Below are positions 32,041 through 41,760 of a DNA stretch of 64,000 nucleotides, piece after piece; the first letter of the stretch is position 1; every line of letters begins with the position of its first letter. The translations under genes were made by a program, and so were the position numbers. The notes beneath the pieces were generated by a model that was not told where the DNA came from, did not search any database, and worked only from the letters and a program-made list of their open reading frames with translations. Source of the stretch: Proteobacteria bacterium ST_bin12. GTDB taxonomy: Bacteria; Pseudomonadota; Gammaproteobacteria; Burkholderiales; Methylophilaceae. Where the stretch lies: positions 124,001 through 188,000 of the forward strand of contig MSXP01000005.1 in NCBI GenBank assembly GCA_002083635.1, written 5' to 3'.

Positions 32041-33599
32041 ATCGCTTCTTAAATAAAATTGATGTGTCCGACCCTAGCAAATTAACGCTTGTGATTGTTA
32101 TATTAGCAATGCTGATTGCTGCGCAAATACAATATATTCAACATGGATGGATTAATCCTGATTCTGTTTTATACCTTGAATCTGCAAGGCTGATTTCACT
32201 TGGTCATTGGTCTGCCGCATTTGAAGTATTTAATTGGCCGCTATATTCTGCTTGTATTGCGGCCATTCACAAAATTAGCAGTTTAAATATTCATCATTCT
32301 GCGCAGCTACTTAGCGTGATTTTTTTTGGTATTACCGCGTTTAGCTTTACTAAAGTCATACAGCTAGCAGGTGGTAATAATCGCACCATTGCTGCGGGTG
32401 GGCTCATATTATTAAGTGCCCAATATCTCACAGGTGATATTTTACAGATGCTGCTGAGAGATGAAGGCTTTTGGGCGTTTTTTCTAACAAGCATGGTTTT
32501 TTTTATACGATTCTACAAAACCAATCGTTACTTAGATGCGTTTTATTGGCAAATTTTTGCCATCTTAGCCGTCTTATTCAGAATTGAAGCGATTACTTAT
32601 TTAATTGCTTTGCCTTTGAGCCTCTTTTTCTATCAGCAAGCCACATTCTCGCAAAAAGTCACACAGTTTTTAAAGTGTAATTTTCTAAGTATTATTGCCC
32701 TTATTTCTATTTTTGCCGCAATTTTAATGATTAATAGTCTCACCATGACTAGCTTTGGAAGACTTAACGAAGTATTTACACTTAATTTATGGCATCAATT
32801 AACCAACCAATTTTTCACTAAGTCCGCCGTCATGTCGTCTCAAGTGCTGGGTTCGTATTTAGATGAGTTTGCCGTGCCGGGGCTATTAATGACTTTTGCT
32901 TATGTCATCTTGGCTAAATCAATCGCGACAACAGGTATTGTTAATATTGGTTTAGCTGCGCTGACAGTTAAATTTAGAAAAAACTTAATAGACAGCACTG
33001 TGCTTTATATTTTAACTTTTGCAGCTGTCATCACTTTAATCAATTCTGGCCTTATTATCACCAAGGTATTCGTATTATCGGGCCGATACATTCTGGCCTT
33101 AAGCTTAATACTCATGATAGTTTCTGCTTTTTATTTGGCTTATTTATTTCAATACTTTGAAATAAAACAAAAAAAAGCGACGCGTAAAAAATGGCTGGTT
33201 TCAGGTTTAATTGTATTAATGTTGCTCGGTATAGTTAAAAATATATTGCCTAAACAACGTGGCTACAATCACATGCAAGAGGCTGTTAGTTGGGTTAAAA
33301 TACATAACACGAGTAACAAACCAGTATTTTATGACGATACGCGTGCGCGCTATTATGCAAACGCACCTTTTATTGGTACATGGCCGGATAACTGGATGCT
33401 AGTGACCGACGCCATTCAAACTAAGCAGATTAATCAATATGACTACCTGATTATTAATCATTCGGCCAAACATCCAGAGCGCGAAACCTACCTTGCAAAA
33501 GAACTCATTGCGTTTAAAATAGTTAATCGATATGCAACGGCAAAAAATAAAAAATCTGTTGTGATTTATCAAAAAAAACATTCACCATACTCTAACTAA
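32037..33599 (+). CDS. GT39-like polytopic membrane protein
   Basis: A 520-aa protein with about 10-11 membrane helices and a soluble C-terminal tail from about residue 410 that includes YDDTRARYYANAPFIGTWPDN. After the first helix, HGWINPDSVLYLESARLISLGHW is the loop where GT-C enzymes such as ArnT/PMT carry acidic residues; a single D is seen in PDS. It probably transfers a sugar or modifies a lipid-linked glycan on the periplasmic side. TTG start overlapping the waaF stop, so translation is coupled. Confidence 0.6.
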   Translation: MNRFLNKIDVSDPSKLTLVIVILAMLIAAQIQYIQHGWINPDSVLYLESARLISLGHWSAAFEVFNWPLYSACIAAIHKISSLNIHHSAQLLSVIFFGITAFSFTKVIQLAGGNNRTIAAGGLILLSAQYLTGDILQMLLRDEGFWAFFLTSMVFFIRFYKTNRYLDAFYWQIFAILAVLFRIEAITYLIALPLSLFFYQQATFSQKVTQFLKCNFLSIIALISIFAAILMINSLTMTSFGRLNEVFTLNLWHQLTNQFFTKSAVMSSQVLGSYLDEFAVPGLLMTFAYVILAKSIATTGIVNIGLAALTVKFRKNLIDSTVLYILTFAAVITLINSGLIITKVFVLSGRYILALSLILMIVSAFYLAYLFQYFEIKQKKATRKKWLVSGLIVLMLLGIVKNILPKQRGYNHMQEAVSWVKIHNTSNKPVFYDDTRARYYANAPFIGTWPDNWMLVTDAIQTKQINQYDYLIINHSAKHPERETYLAKELIAFKIVNRYATAKNKKSVVIYQKKHSPYSN

Positions 33600-33617
33600 A
33601 ATAATGGGTTGTTATTT

Positions 33618-34565
33618 ATGTCAAAGTTGCTATTCGGCATTATTATACCTACCTACAATTACGGCCATACTCTAAGACGGGCCGTTTTATCAGTAGTAAA
33701 GCAACTTGATGAAGATGTTGAACTACTCGTCATTGATGACGGATCTGGCGACCACACGGCAGAAATCATTGCGCAATTAAAAACAGAATGCAGAGGCCAG
33801 ATAAAGTTTTTTTATAAGCCCAACGGCGGCCTAGCTTCAACCTGTAATTTTGGCATAGCACATGCGAACGGTGACTATTTAGTTTTTTTAGATGCCGATG
33901 ACGAGATGGCTGATGGTGCGATTAACGCAATGCGTTCACATTTAGCTAGCAATCCTGAATCGAAAATGCTCATCGGCGCGCACTATTCCGTATATACCAA
34001 TGGCAAGCGCAAGCTGCACATACCAAACACTCTGCCTGATACAGCACATGATAGATTAAAAGGTTATTTGTTAGATAAAACCATCAGCATTTCTAATGGT
34101 GCTTGTGCTAAACATAAGAGCGTATTCCAATCGATTTCGTACCCTGTAAAATTCCGCAATTCAGAGGATATCCCTGTATTTGCTTATGTGCTCAGCAACT
34201 ATTACTGCACCACACTTGATTTTCCGTTGGCATTCATTCATAAACATGATGATAGTTTGCGCCACAATGCCACCCATGCTGAAAATGTTGGGATACACTT
34301 GGTGGATGAAGTATTTCACCCAAGCCGCATATCCACAGAATTGCAAACATTAAAAAAACCATTTTTAGCGCAGCGTTTATTGTCCCTTTCTAGGGTTTGC
34401 CACGAGAACAAACGCCACTTGCAATGCACTCAATTTTATAATCAAGCCATTAAGTCTAATTGGCGCGTCATTTTTAACTGGCCTTACACCAAAAAGTTTA
34501 TCCTATCTTTACTGCAAATTAACCCTAAAATAATGCTAATTAATAATAAAAACGAGAGAATATGA
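33618..34565 (+). CDS. Family 2 glycosyltransferase
   Basis: A 315-aa GT-A fold transferase. The N-terminal GT2 signature is FGIIIPTYNYGHTLRRAV, then LLVIDDGSGDHTAEI, NGGLASTCNFGIAHANGDYLV and the DxD-type FLDADDEM. The C-terminal half has HIHKHDDSLRHN-like residues and no membrane helices. The sugar is unknown. ATG 33618 is preferred over TTG 33609 by the position of the GGG ribosome site. Its stop overlaps the next gene by 4 bases. Confidence 0.88.
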   Translation: MSKLLFGIIIPTYNYGHTLRRAVLSVVKQLDEDVELLVIDDGSGDHTAEIIAQLKTECRGQIKFFYKPNGGLASTCNFGIAHANGDYLVFLDADDEMADGAINAMRSHLASNPESKMLIGAHYSVYTNGKRKLHIPNTLPDTAHDRLKGYLLDKTISISNGACAKHKSVFQSISYPVKFRNSEDIPVFAYVLSNYYCTTLDFPLAFIHKHDDSLRHNATHAENVGIHLVDEVFHPSRISTELQTLKKPFLAQRLLSLSRVCHENKRHLQCTQFYNQAIKSNWRVIFNWPYTKKFILSLLQINPKIMLINNKNERI

Positions 34566-35320
34566 GCAACCCAGCACACTGGTTTTTACCAAAAAAAATT
34601 CGCAAAACCCTTACTAGCTTTATCAACAGCTCCGTTTGCAATAAAACTGGTTTTTTATATCAAACCGTTGGCGAATACCGAGTTTATTTGAGACGTCGTT
34701 CAGAATACTTAAGTGTTGATAGCTTAAATAAGCTTTGCACGCACTATTACTACAAGTTTTACATGCCTAAAAAAGATGATGTAGTTGTTTGCGTTGGCGC
34801 AGGGCTTGGTCATGAGGCTGTTTGGCTAGCAGATAAAGTGGAAGGTATTCGATATGTTGGTGTAGAAATTCAACCCTACTTGTATGAGCTTTTGAGTAAC
34901 ACTTTCAGTCAAATTAGCCGCTTTCAAGCGTGTGGCCGCGCAATCAATAATAGCAACCAACATTTTTTGTTGCACAGCGCTATCGATTACACCGCAGTTG
35001 CAACCGATGAAAAAGGTTATATCGAAGTTGATTCGATAATATGGTCAGATTTTCTATCAAAATACCAATTAACTAATATTGATTTACTACAAATTAATAT
35101 TGAAGGAGCAGAAAAATATCTGTTACCGATGATTGAAAATTTTTCTAATATAAAACGCATTATTGTATCTGCGCATGATTTTCGCGCTAACCGCGGTGAT
35201 GGCGAACACTTTAGAACGCGCGAGTTTGTCAAAAACTATCTTATCGCAGCGGGCTACACGGTTACTCACTGCGGCAGCAAACCCCGACAAATGGATTGGA
35301 TGTTTGCAGAGCGACATTAA
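34562..35320 (+). CDS. FkbM family methyltransferase
   Basis: A 252-aa SAM-dependent methyltransferase. VVVCVGAGLGHEAVWLADKV is motif I, followed by VGVEIQPYLYELL, the family strand LLQINIEGAEKYLLPMI, and IIVSAHDFR near the end. FkbM-type enzymes often O-methylate sugars of surface glycans. It ends a run waaF, GT39-like, GT2, FkbM with coupled or nearly coupled starts, which suggests one glycan pathway. Confidence 0.87.
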   Translation: MSNPAHWFLPKKIRKTLTSFINSSVCNKTGFLYQTVGEYRVYLRRRSEYLSVDSLNKLCTHYYYKFYMPKKDDVVVCVGAGLGHEAVWLADKVEGIRYVGVEIQPYLYELLSNTFSQISRFQACGRAINNSNQHFLLHSAIDYTAVATDEKGYIEVDSIIWSDFLSKYQLTNIDLLQINIEGAEKYLLPMIENFSNIKRIIVSAHDFRANRGDGEHFRTREFVKNYLIAAGYTVTHCGSKPRQMDWMFAERH

Positions 35321-35412
35321 AAGATTACTAATCAGTCAACAACAGGTTTAATGACGCGCGGAATCTTAATGAAAGATTTTGTGCTCATTAGCCTGTCTTG
35401 TTAACCGAAATT

Positions 35413-36087
35413 TTAATCTAGAAAACTGCCAATATTTTTACAGTTAACAATATTATTTTCGCTGCAATATTGTTGCCAATCATGCACTTCTGTCCAGTCG
35501 CTCACAAAAACAAAATCTAAGCCTGCACCTGTTGAAGCTTCAAAATCATACTTGCTATCGCCAACAAATAAAGCAGGTTGTTTAATACGTCCATTGGCTT
35601 TTTCGCGCGCTAAAACAGTGTCCTTATTGTCTGGGCTACCAAATAAGCCGCCATCAAAATACTTGGCTAGATCGCGCTTCGCAAATAAATCGCGAATTTC
35701 TTGCTGATCTCCACCTGACAGTATCATCCAGTTTGCACCTTTTGTGGCATTTCGCAGCTCTTCTAAACCATCAACAATAGTGCAGTGCATTAAGCCTTCT
35801 TCTAACTCACGACCAAACTCATCTAAGAAGACTTGAATTGCATCACCTGTGACAGGCTGTTTTAACACTTCGCGCAAATACCAATCAAACTTATGGTAGC
35901 GCGAAATACCGCCCAATTTTACGTGATAATCTACTAACTGCTGGGCTTGCGAATCACTAGCGCCTAAGTTTTTTGCTGTGCGAAAATACGCCTCAGTTTT
36001 GACAACATTTGAATCTAAAATTACGCCATCACAATCAAACACAATCGTTTTGTATTTTTTTAAATCAATTTTTGAATCTGGCTTCAA
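35413..36087 (-). CDS. HAD family hydrolase
   Basis: A 224-aa phosphatase-like protein with the haloacid dehalogenase motifs: DCDGVILDSN (nucleophile Asp at about residue 19), LSGGDQQEI, and VGDSKYDFEAS with the acidic pair. The cap region is alpha-helical. Similar HADs act as sugar-phosphate or phosphoglycolate phosphatases; the substrate here is not known. It follows eda on the same strand, but a terminator at 36145-36176 lies between. Confidence 0.87.
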   Translation of the reverse strand: MKPDSKIDLKKYKTIVFDCDGVILDSNVVKTEAYFRTAKNLGASDSQAQQLVDYHVKLGGISRYHKFDWYLREVLKQPVTGDAIQVFLDEFGRELEEGLMHCTIVDGLEELRNATKGANWMILSGGDQQEIRDLFAKRDLAKYFDGGLFGSPDNKDTVLAREKANGRIKQPALFVGDSKYDFEASTGAGLDFVFVSDWTEVHDWQQYCSENNIVNCKNIGSFLD

Positions 36088-36144
36088 ACAAATTTCCTGA
36101 CTTTAATTTCAATATAATTCAATTACTTAACACTATTTTTATGC

Positions 36145-36176
36145 CAAAAAAAAGGTTTGTGTTAGCCACAAACCTT
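36145..36176 (-). terminator. Intrinsic terminator after eda
   Basis: On the minus strand the 10-bp stem AAGGTTTGTG / CACAAACCTT with a 5-base loop is followed by eight or more T residues. Confidence 0.93.
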
Positions 36177-36215
36177 CATTTTAAAGTAGCAAAACTATTA
36201 AGCGAATTAAAGCAA

Positions 36216-36845
36216 TTATGCTGGTTTAATCGCGCTGGCTTCTTTCGCTAACTTAGTGATGTGCGCCCAATCTTTGCGTGCAACTGCATCGGTTGGGGTT
36301 AGCCATGTGCCGCCACAAACCACTACGTTTGGCAGACTTAAAAATTGCGGGGCTGAATCTACTGTAACTCCGCCAGTTGGGCAAAACTTCACATCGCCAA
36401 AGGGCCCTGCAAAGCCTTTAAGCAGATTAATACCGCCAACTGCAACCGCTGGGAATAGTTTCAAGAAAAAGTAATCGTCTGCATTAGCGGTCATGATTTC
36501 TGAACCAGTTGAAACCCCTGGCAATAATGGCAAACCGATTTTGCGTGCAAATTGGCCTAGCTCTGTTGTATAACCTGGGCTCACCGCAAATTTGCAACCT
36601 GCATCTAATGACGCTTGCGCATCTTTTAGGTTACGTACGGTACCTGAACCTAAAATCGCATCAGGTACATGTTTGGCAATTTGCTCCATTGCTTGTAATG
36701 CGCAAGATGAGCGTAAAGTCACCTCAAGCACGCGAATACCGCCAGCTAATAAAGCCTCTGCCATCGGCACGGCGTCTTCTACTTTATTGATGACGATAAC
36801 GGGAATTACCGGGCCTTCTTTTGCTAAATCTAATGTATTAATCAT
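36216..36845 (-). CDS. eda: 2-dehydro-3-deoxy-phosphogluconate (KDPG) aldolase
   Basis: Cleaves KDPG to pyruvate and glyceraldehyde-3-phosphate (209 aa). VPVIVINKVEDAVPMAEALL, RVLEVTLRSSCAL with the general-base Glu, AILGSGTVRN, the Schiff-base Lys in CKFAVSPGYT and KFCPTGGV are all present. It works with edd just upstream. In RuMP-cycle methylotrophs this pair is the cleavage branch of formaldehyde assimilation. Confidence 0.96.
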   Translation of the reverse strand: MINTLDLAKEGPVIPVIVINKVEDAVPMAEALLAGGIRVLEVTLRSSCALQAMEQIAKHVPDAILGSGTVRNLKDAQASLDAGCKFAVSPGYTTELGQFARKIGLPLLPGVSTGSEIMTANADDYFFLKLFPAVAVGGINLLKGFAGPFGDVKFCPTGGVTVDSAPQFLSLPNVVVCGGTWLTPTDAVARKDWAHITKLAKEASAIKPA

Positions 36846-36888
36846 ACGTTTACCTAACTATTGAAAATATTTTATAAGGGGAATTTTA

Positions 36889-36926
36889 CCCTCTCCCTAG
36901 CCCTCTCCCTTAAAGGGCGAGGGGAC
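36889..36926. repeat. CCCTCTCCCT direct repeat with hairpin
   Basis: CCCTCTCCCT occurs twice, 12 bases apart, and the second copy forms a stem CCCTCtCCCTT / AAGGGcGAGGG. Such CCCTCTCCC palindromes are dispersed intergenic repeats in many proteobacteria. It sits between palindromic repeat copy 2 and the eda start. Confidence 0.6.
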
Positions 36927-36972
36927 TTGATCTGCTCACTCAGCAGTTTTTAAGCACTAATTGAAACTGCCA

Positions 36973-37093
36973 AGAAAATTAAAAGGCCTAAGTAAGACTA
37001 GGCGCAAAAAAAAATTGAGCGCAGCATACATCAAGTATGTAAGCGAAGATTTTTATTTTGCAACGAAGTATTACGACGGCGTTTTAGTTTTCT
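36973..37093 (-). repeat. Palindromic repeat, copy 2 (edd 3' end)
   Basis: Outer 16-bp arms (36973-36988 and 37078-37093) match as AGAAAAyTAAAAsGCC and its complement, and the right arm touches the edd stop codon (37094-37096). The centre is CATAC-atcaa-GTATG (37025-37039). TAAGTAAGACTAGGCGC at 36989-37005 nearly repeats the same part of copy 3. Confidence 0.75.
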
Positions 37094-38908
37094 CTAGAGC
37101 CAAGTGATTGCGCCTTCTTCGGCAGACAGCACATTCTTGCGCATCCCACCAAACAACTCACGCCCAATACCATGCGAGTTAATATTGCGTTTCGCATCAG
37201 ACAACTCTTCTGCTTCACGGTCTGCCCATGTATCTTCGTCTACCAACACGTTCAGCGTACCAACGCTGGCGTTTAAGCGCACAATATCGCCTGTGCGAAT
37301 TTTAGCGATTGCACCACCTGCACTGGCTTCTGGACTTAAATGAATCGCCGCAGGAATCTTACCTGACGCGCCACTCATACGGCCATCTGTCACGATTGCC
37401 ACCATAAAGCCTTTATTTTGTAACACGGCCAGCGGCGGTGTTAATTTATGTAGCTCTGGCATACCGTTGGCTTTAGGGCCTTGAAAACGCACCACCGCTA
37501 CAAAATCTTTTTCTAGTTCGCCGCGATCAAATGCGGCTAATAATTCTTCTTGCGCATCAAACACAATCGCTGGCGCTTCAATAATGTGGCGATCTTCTGG
37601 CACAGCAGAAATCTTAATCACGCTACGGCCTAGATTGCCTTTTAACAAACGTAATCCGCCAGATTCGTTAAATGGATGCGCAGCTGTACGCACAACAGTT
37701 TCATCGCCACTTTCAGCTGGATATTCTTTCCACACCAACTTGTCGTTTTCTTTGACTGGCTTTTTACCGAATTCGCGTAAACCACCTTTGGCTACCGTGT
37801 ACACATCTGGGTACATATAACCGCCTTCAATGAGCTCGCGAATCACAAAACCCGGGCCGCCTGCTTGTTGGAATTCGTTGACGTCGGCTTTACCATTTGG
37901 ATAAACCATTGCCAATAATGGCGTACCTTTTGCTAAATAATGAAAGTCAGTCCAATCGATGATAATACCAGCGGCGCGTGCTACGGCTACCCAGTGAATA
38001 AGATGATTAGTAGAGCCGCCAGTGGCTAATAAAGCCACCATCGCGTTCACTATCACATGCTCATCCACTAGCTTACCAATTGGAATGAAATTATCTTTAC
38101 GTGTGTTATTCAATACTAATCGCACGGCTTCGCGTGTTAAATCCTCGCGCAAACCATCTTGCGGGTGAATAAATGCAGCGCCTGGAACATGCAGGCCCAT
38201 CGCTTCTAGCAACATTTGGTTGCTATTTGCTGTGCCGTAAAATGTACAGGTACCTGCGCCATGATACGCTGCAGATTCTGACGCAAATAATTCTTGGCGC
38301 CCAACATTACCTTGCGCATATTGTTCACGCACTTTCGATTTTGATGTATTGTCTAAACCCGTGCTCATCGGGCCTGCAGGCACAAAAACAGTTGGCAAAT
38401 GACCAAAATGTAATGCGCCGATTAACAAACCAGGCACGATTTTATCGCACACACCTAACATTAAAGCGGCATCAAAAACATCGTGCGACAAACCAATCGC
38501 GGTACCCATCGCAATATTATCGCGGCTGAATAATGACAATTCCATACCAGGTTCGCCCTGCGTAATGCCATCACACATAGCAGGCACACCACCCGCTACT
38601 TGCACGGTTGCGCCAAGTTTATGTGCTTCGTCACGCAAAATATCGGGGTAATTCACATAAGGTTGATGCGCTGATAGCATCTCGTTATAAGCGGTAATAA
38701 TGCCGATATGCGGCGCTTTTTCCACCACAATTTTGAATTTATCACTCGCAGGCAAAGCAGCAACCGCATGCGCTACGTTAGCACAGCCAAGTCTATCTGC
38801 ACCTTTTTCACGGTTAATAATCTGATCAACACGATGCAAATAAGCAGACCGCGTTGGGCGGCTGCGTTCGATAATGCGTTCCGTCACTTCTACCAAAGAT
38901 TGTTTCAT
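37094..38908 (-). CDS. edd: Phosphogluconate dehydratase
   Basis: Iron-sulfur dehydratase that turns 6-phosphogluconate into KDPG (604 aa). IlvD/Edd family features: YNEMLSAHQPYVNYPD, GVPAMCDGITQGEPGMELSLFSRD, GVCDKIVPGLLIGAL, PAGPMSTG, SESAAYHGAGTCTFYGTANS (cluster Cys), ATGGSTNHLIHWVA and the C-terminal VTDGRMSGASGKIPAAIHLSPEA. Upstream of eda on the same strand; a repeat and a hairpin lie in the 248-bp gap between them. Confidence 0.97.
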   Translation of the reverse strand: MKQSLVEVTERIIERSRPTRSAYLHRVDQIINREKGADRLGCANVAHAVAALPASDKFKIVVEKAPHIGIITAYNEMLSAHQPYVNYPDILRDEAHKLGATVQVAGGVPAMCDGITQGEPGMELSLFSRDNIAMGTAIGLSHDVFDAALMLGVCDKIVPGLLIGALHFGHLPTVFVPAGPMSTGLDNTSKSKVREQYAQGNVGRQELFASESAAYHGAGTCTFYGTANSNQMLLEAMGLHVPGAAFIHPQDGLREDLTREAVRLVLNNTRKDNFIPIGKLVDEHVIVNAMVALLATGGSTNHLIHWVAVARAAGIIIDWTDFHYLAKGTPLLAMVYPNGKADVNEFQQAGGPGFVIRELIEGGYMYPDVYTVAKGGLREFGKKPVKENDKLVWKEYPAESGDETVVRTAAHPFNESGGLRLLKGNLGRSVIKISAVPEDRHIIEAPAIVFDAQEELLAAFDRGELEKDFVAVVRFQGPKANGMPELHKLTPPLAVLQNKGFMVAIVTDGRMSGASGKIPAAIHLSPEASAGGAIAKIRTGDIVRLNASVGTLNVLVDEDTWADREAEELSDAKRNINSHGIGRELFGGMRKNVLSAEEGAITWL

Positions 38909-39078
38909 AAATGCTTTTTTATAATGATTATATGGATAAAACCTAACACGCTGATTATCGCTAATTGGGGCTTATCCGTCAAACTACATGGAAACTTTAT
39001 AACTGACCGTAGTATATTAGTCATAAAATATACTATATGCTTAAGTAGTATTAAAATTAGTTAATTTATCGGAAATTG

Positions 39079-39867
39079 TTAGTATAAATCTCTGAGAATT
39101 AAACTCAGATTGCTGCGCTTGTCATACCTACGCGATCGCCTTCTTAATAAGCTTAAAAGTAATTGTTTGCTATCTGCATTGAGTCTCTTGCTTTCCATAT
39201 AATCTAAAAAGAAACGCAGACGCTGTGTTCTACGTAAGTATTTCTTCGCGTGATTATCTAAAGTCTTGAGATCTTTTACAATCCTATATTGGAGCATTCT
39301 TCCTTTCCAAAAATCACCTAGCGGACAGTCAATTAAGAAAACTTGAAATTTGTCGTTTATTAAAATATTTCGCCATTTTAAGTCATTGTGAATAAAGCCA
39401 TGCTGATGTATTTTTCTTGTATATGCAGAGAGCGACTGACTAATGACTCTCACCGAGTCACTGTCAATCAGATTCGACTGTTCAGCCATTTGTGCTAGGT
39501 TTAGGGTGTTAGGAATCTCTTGCGTGATTATTGCGCCGCGGTGAAACAAACCCCATTTCTTCTCTAATCCAAATCCAATAATGGTAGCAGTTAAAATACC
39601 CCACTGTGCAAACCATTGCAGATTTTCCCATTCGCCTTCTATTCGGGACTTACCAAGAAATTGTTTAATCCCCTTGCCTGCTGATGTGTAGCGCTTAACA
39701 TAGTAATTTACATTTTGGTGTTGAACTTTTATAACATCTGACACACTGTCATGCGTTATATTTTCACCCTGAAGTGCGAAAACTGTATCTAAATCAGTGA
39801 ATACATTTTCTAGGCATTGCCCTACCTCTGTTAATTGCCATCTACTTTTCATCACAAGACCTATCAT
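39079..39867 (-). CDS. LPS kinase-like protein (InaA/Kdo-kinase superfamily)
   Basis: A 262-aa eukaryotic-type kinase fold. VNYYVKRYTSAGKG holds the N-lobe lysine, HQHGFIHNDLKWRNILIN the catalytic loop with Asp and Asn, and VFLIDCPLGDFW the metal-binding Asp. Strongly basic tail (RRRSRRYDKR). Related proteins (WaaP, KdkA, InaA, WapP) phosphorylate Kdo or heptose of LPS, and its position beside the core cluster supports that. Start may be Met1 or Met6. Confidence 0.82.
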   Translation of the reverse strand: MIGLVMKSRWQLTEVGQCLENVFTDLDTVFALQGENITHDSVSDVIKVQHQNVNYYVKRYTSAGKGIKQFLGKSRIEGEWENLQWFAQWGILTATIIGFGLEKKWGLFHRGAIITQEIPNTLNLAQMAEQSNLIDSDSVRVISQSLSAYTRKIHQHGFIHNDLKWRNILINDKFQVFLIDCPLGDFWKGRMLQYRIVKDLKTLDNHAKKYLRRTQRLRFFLDYMESKRLNADSKQLLLSLLRRRSRRYDKRSNLSLILRDLY

Positions 39868-39928
39868 CTATCTAAAAACAGTCAATTAATCTATAGCCAA
39901 TCCTAAAATTAGACTTGGGTTAATTAGC

Positions 39929-41665
39929 TTATGCTTTTTTGGTGACCAACACATCTTCCATCATCAAATACTCTAAATCACAGCCATAAAACATATTCAG
40001 GGCATCGGTTGGTGAACAAATCATGGGCTCACCACGGCGATTGAGCGAGGTATTGAGCACAACCGCATTGCCGCGCAACTTCTCAAGATGCTCAATCAAT
40101 TCGTAATAACGCGGGTTGGTGGCATGCGTCACCACTTGCGCGCGTGCCGTACCATCTTCATGCACCACTTCTGGAATGCGCGATTTCCAGCTTTCCGCCA
40201 CATCAAATGTAAACGTCATATAAGGCGCAGGATGATTAGTTTGCAGTATTTCGGGCGCCACTTTATCTAACATACTTGGGCAAAACGGACGCCAGCGTTC
40301 GCGGTATTTAATTTGCGCATTGATTCTATCTGCGACTCCGGGGAAACTTGGGTCACCTAAAATACTGCGACAGCCTAATGAGCGCGGACCAAACTCCATG
40401 CGGCCTTGCAGCCATGCTAATGGATTGCCAGCAGCCAATAATTCAGCGGCTTTTTGTGGAAAATTATCCACTTTGGTGAAAATTGGTTTATTAGGATGCG
40501 CTTCGCAAGCGGCAATACATTCCTCACTGCTAAAAGCCGGGCCTAAGTAGGCATGTTCCATCTTATGGATGGTTTCGCCTGCCAAATGCGCGGCGTAGGT
40601 AGCGGCGCCGAGGGACGTACCGTTATCGCCAGACGCAGGCTGTACAAATAATTCTTTCACGTGTGGCATATTAATAATGCGTTGATTCAACTTAACATTC
40701 AGCGCAACGCCGCCAGCCATCACGATTTTACCGGTTTCTTTGATGATATCGCCCAAATAATAATCAATCATTTTCAACGCGACATCTTCTAACAAAGCCT
40801 GCACTGAAGCCGCGTAGTGAATATATGGATTATCGATTTCGTCCCCACTACGTTTTGGCCCTAGCCAATCGATTAACTCTGGCGTGAAGTAATAACCCTT
40901 AGATTTTCCATCTGGGCCATTTTCTTTATAACGGCGTAAACCAACCACATTCACCAGTTTGGTGTTGACCTTTAATTCACCATCTGCAAAAGTTACCAAG
41001 CGCGACAAATCGTATTTGCTTGCATCGCCATACGGCGCCATGCCCATCACTTTAAACTCGCCATCTAGCATTTCAAAGCCAAGGTATTCGGTAATCGCGC
41101 CATACATGCCACCCAGCGAATCAGGGTCGTAAAATTCTTTGATTTTATGAATTTTACCGTTTTCGCCGTAGCCAAAAAATGTAGTCGCGTATTCACCTTT
41201 GCCATCAATGCCCACTATGGCGGTTTTTTCTTTAAAGCCGCTTAAATGATACGCGCTGGATGCATGTGCTAAATGGTGCTCCACTGGCACAAATTTAGCG
41301 TTACTTAACCCTAAATCTGCCATTAATTTTAACGATTTATCACGATTACGGCGAAAGCGGCGATTGCCATTAAACAGCGCATCCAAAGCACGGTCTGGCG
41401 CATACCAGTGACGTTTGGCATAGTGCCAGCGTGCGTTGCTACTAAGCGGAATTTCGGCATAAGGAAAAGCCACAATCTCCACGTCTTCCGCTTTAATGCC
41501 TGCTTGTTTTAAGCAGAATTTTGCGGCCTCATATGGAAATTTATTTTTGGCGTGCTTATCGCGAATAAAACGCTCTTCTTCTGCCGCCGCAATAATTTTG
41601 CCGTCCACCAAAATGGCGGCTGAGGCGTCATGCCCCAGCGCGCCTGATAACCCTAATACAATCAT
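39929..41665 (-). CDS. Carbamoyltransferase (NodU/CmcH, WapO-like)
   Basis: A 578-aa carbamoyltransferase. The N-terminal domain binds carbamoyl phosphate and metal: LGLSGALGHDASAAILVDGK, AAAEEERFIRDKHAKNKFPYE, EHHLAHASSAYHLSG, GIDGKGEYATTFF. The C-terminal domain has AGGVALNVKLNQRI, GRMEFGPRSLGCRSIL and VLNTSLNRRGEPMICSPTDA. In Pseudomonas aeruginosa the WapO enzyme of this family carbamoylates heptose II of the LPS core; the same role is inferred here from neighbours waaG and waaP. GAGAG precedes the ATG. Confidence 0.92.
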   Translation of the reverse strand: MIVLGLSGALGHDASAAILVDGKIIAAAEEERFIRDKHAKNKFPYEAAKFCLKQAGIKAEDVEIVAFPYAEIPLSSNARWHYAKRHWYAPDRALDALFNGNRRFRRNRDKSLKLMADLGLSNAKFVPVEHHLAHASSAYHLSGFKEKTAIVGIDGKGEYATTFFGYGENGKIHKIKEFYDPDSLGGMYGAITEYLGFEMLDGEFKVMGMAPYGDASKYDLSRLVTFADGELKVNTKLVNVVGLRRYKENGPDGKSKGYYFTPELIDWLGPKRSGDEIDNPYIHYAASVQALLEDVALKMIDYYLGDIIKETGKIVMAGGVALNVKLNQRIINMPHVKELFVQPASGDNGTSLGAATYAAHLAGETIHKMEHAYLGPAFSSEECIAACEAHPNKPIFTKVDNFPQKAAELLAAGNPLAWLQGRMEFGPRSLGCRSILGDPSFPGVADRINAQIKYRERWRPFCPSMLDKVAPEILQTNHPAPYMTFTFDVAESWKSRIPEVVHEDGTARAQVVTHATNPRYYELIEHLEKLRGNAVVLNTSLNRRGEPMICSPTDALNMFYGCDLEYLMMEDVLVTKKA

Positions 41666-41760
41666 GCTGATACTCTCAAATGTGTTTTTTGATATTTTAC
41701 TTGGTTTAAGCCTGATTGTTTAATTTTAAAGCCCTGATTGATTGTTTTAAACTTGGTTGT

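Noticed and set aside
38919..38945. Fur box before edd (ataatgattat)
   Set aside because: It matches only part of the 19-bp Fur consensus and sits in AT-rich sequence, so chance is likely.
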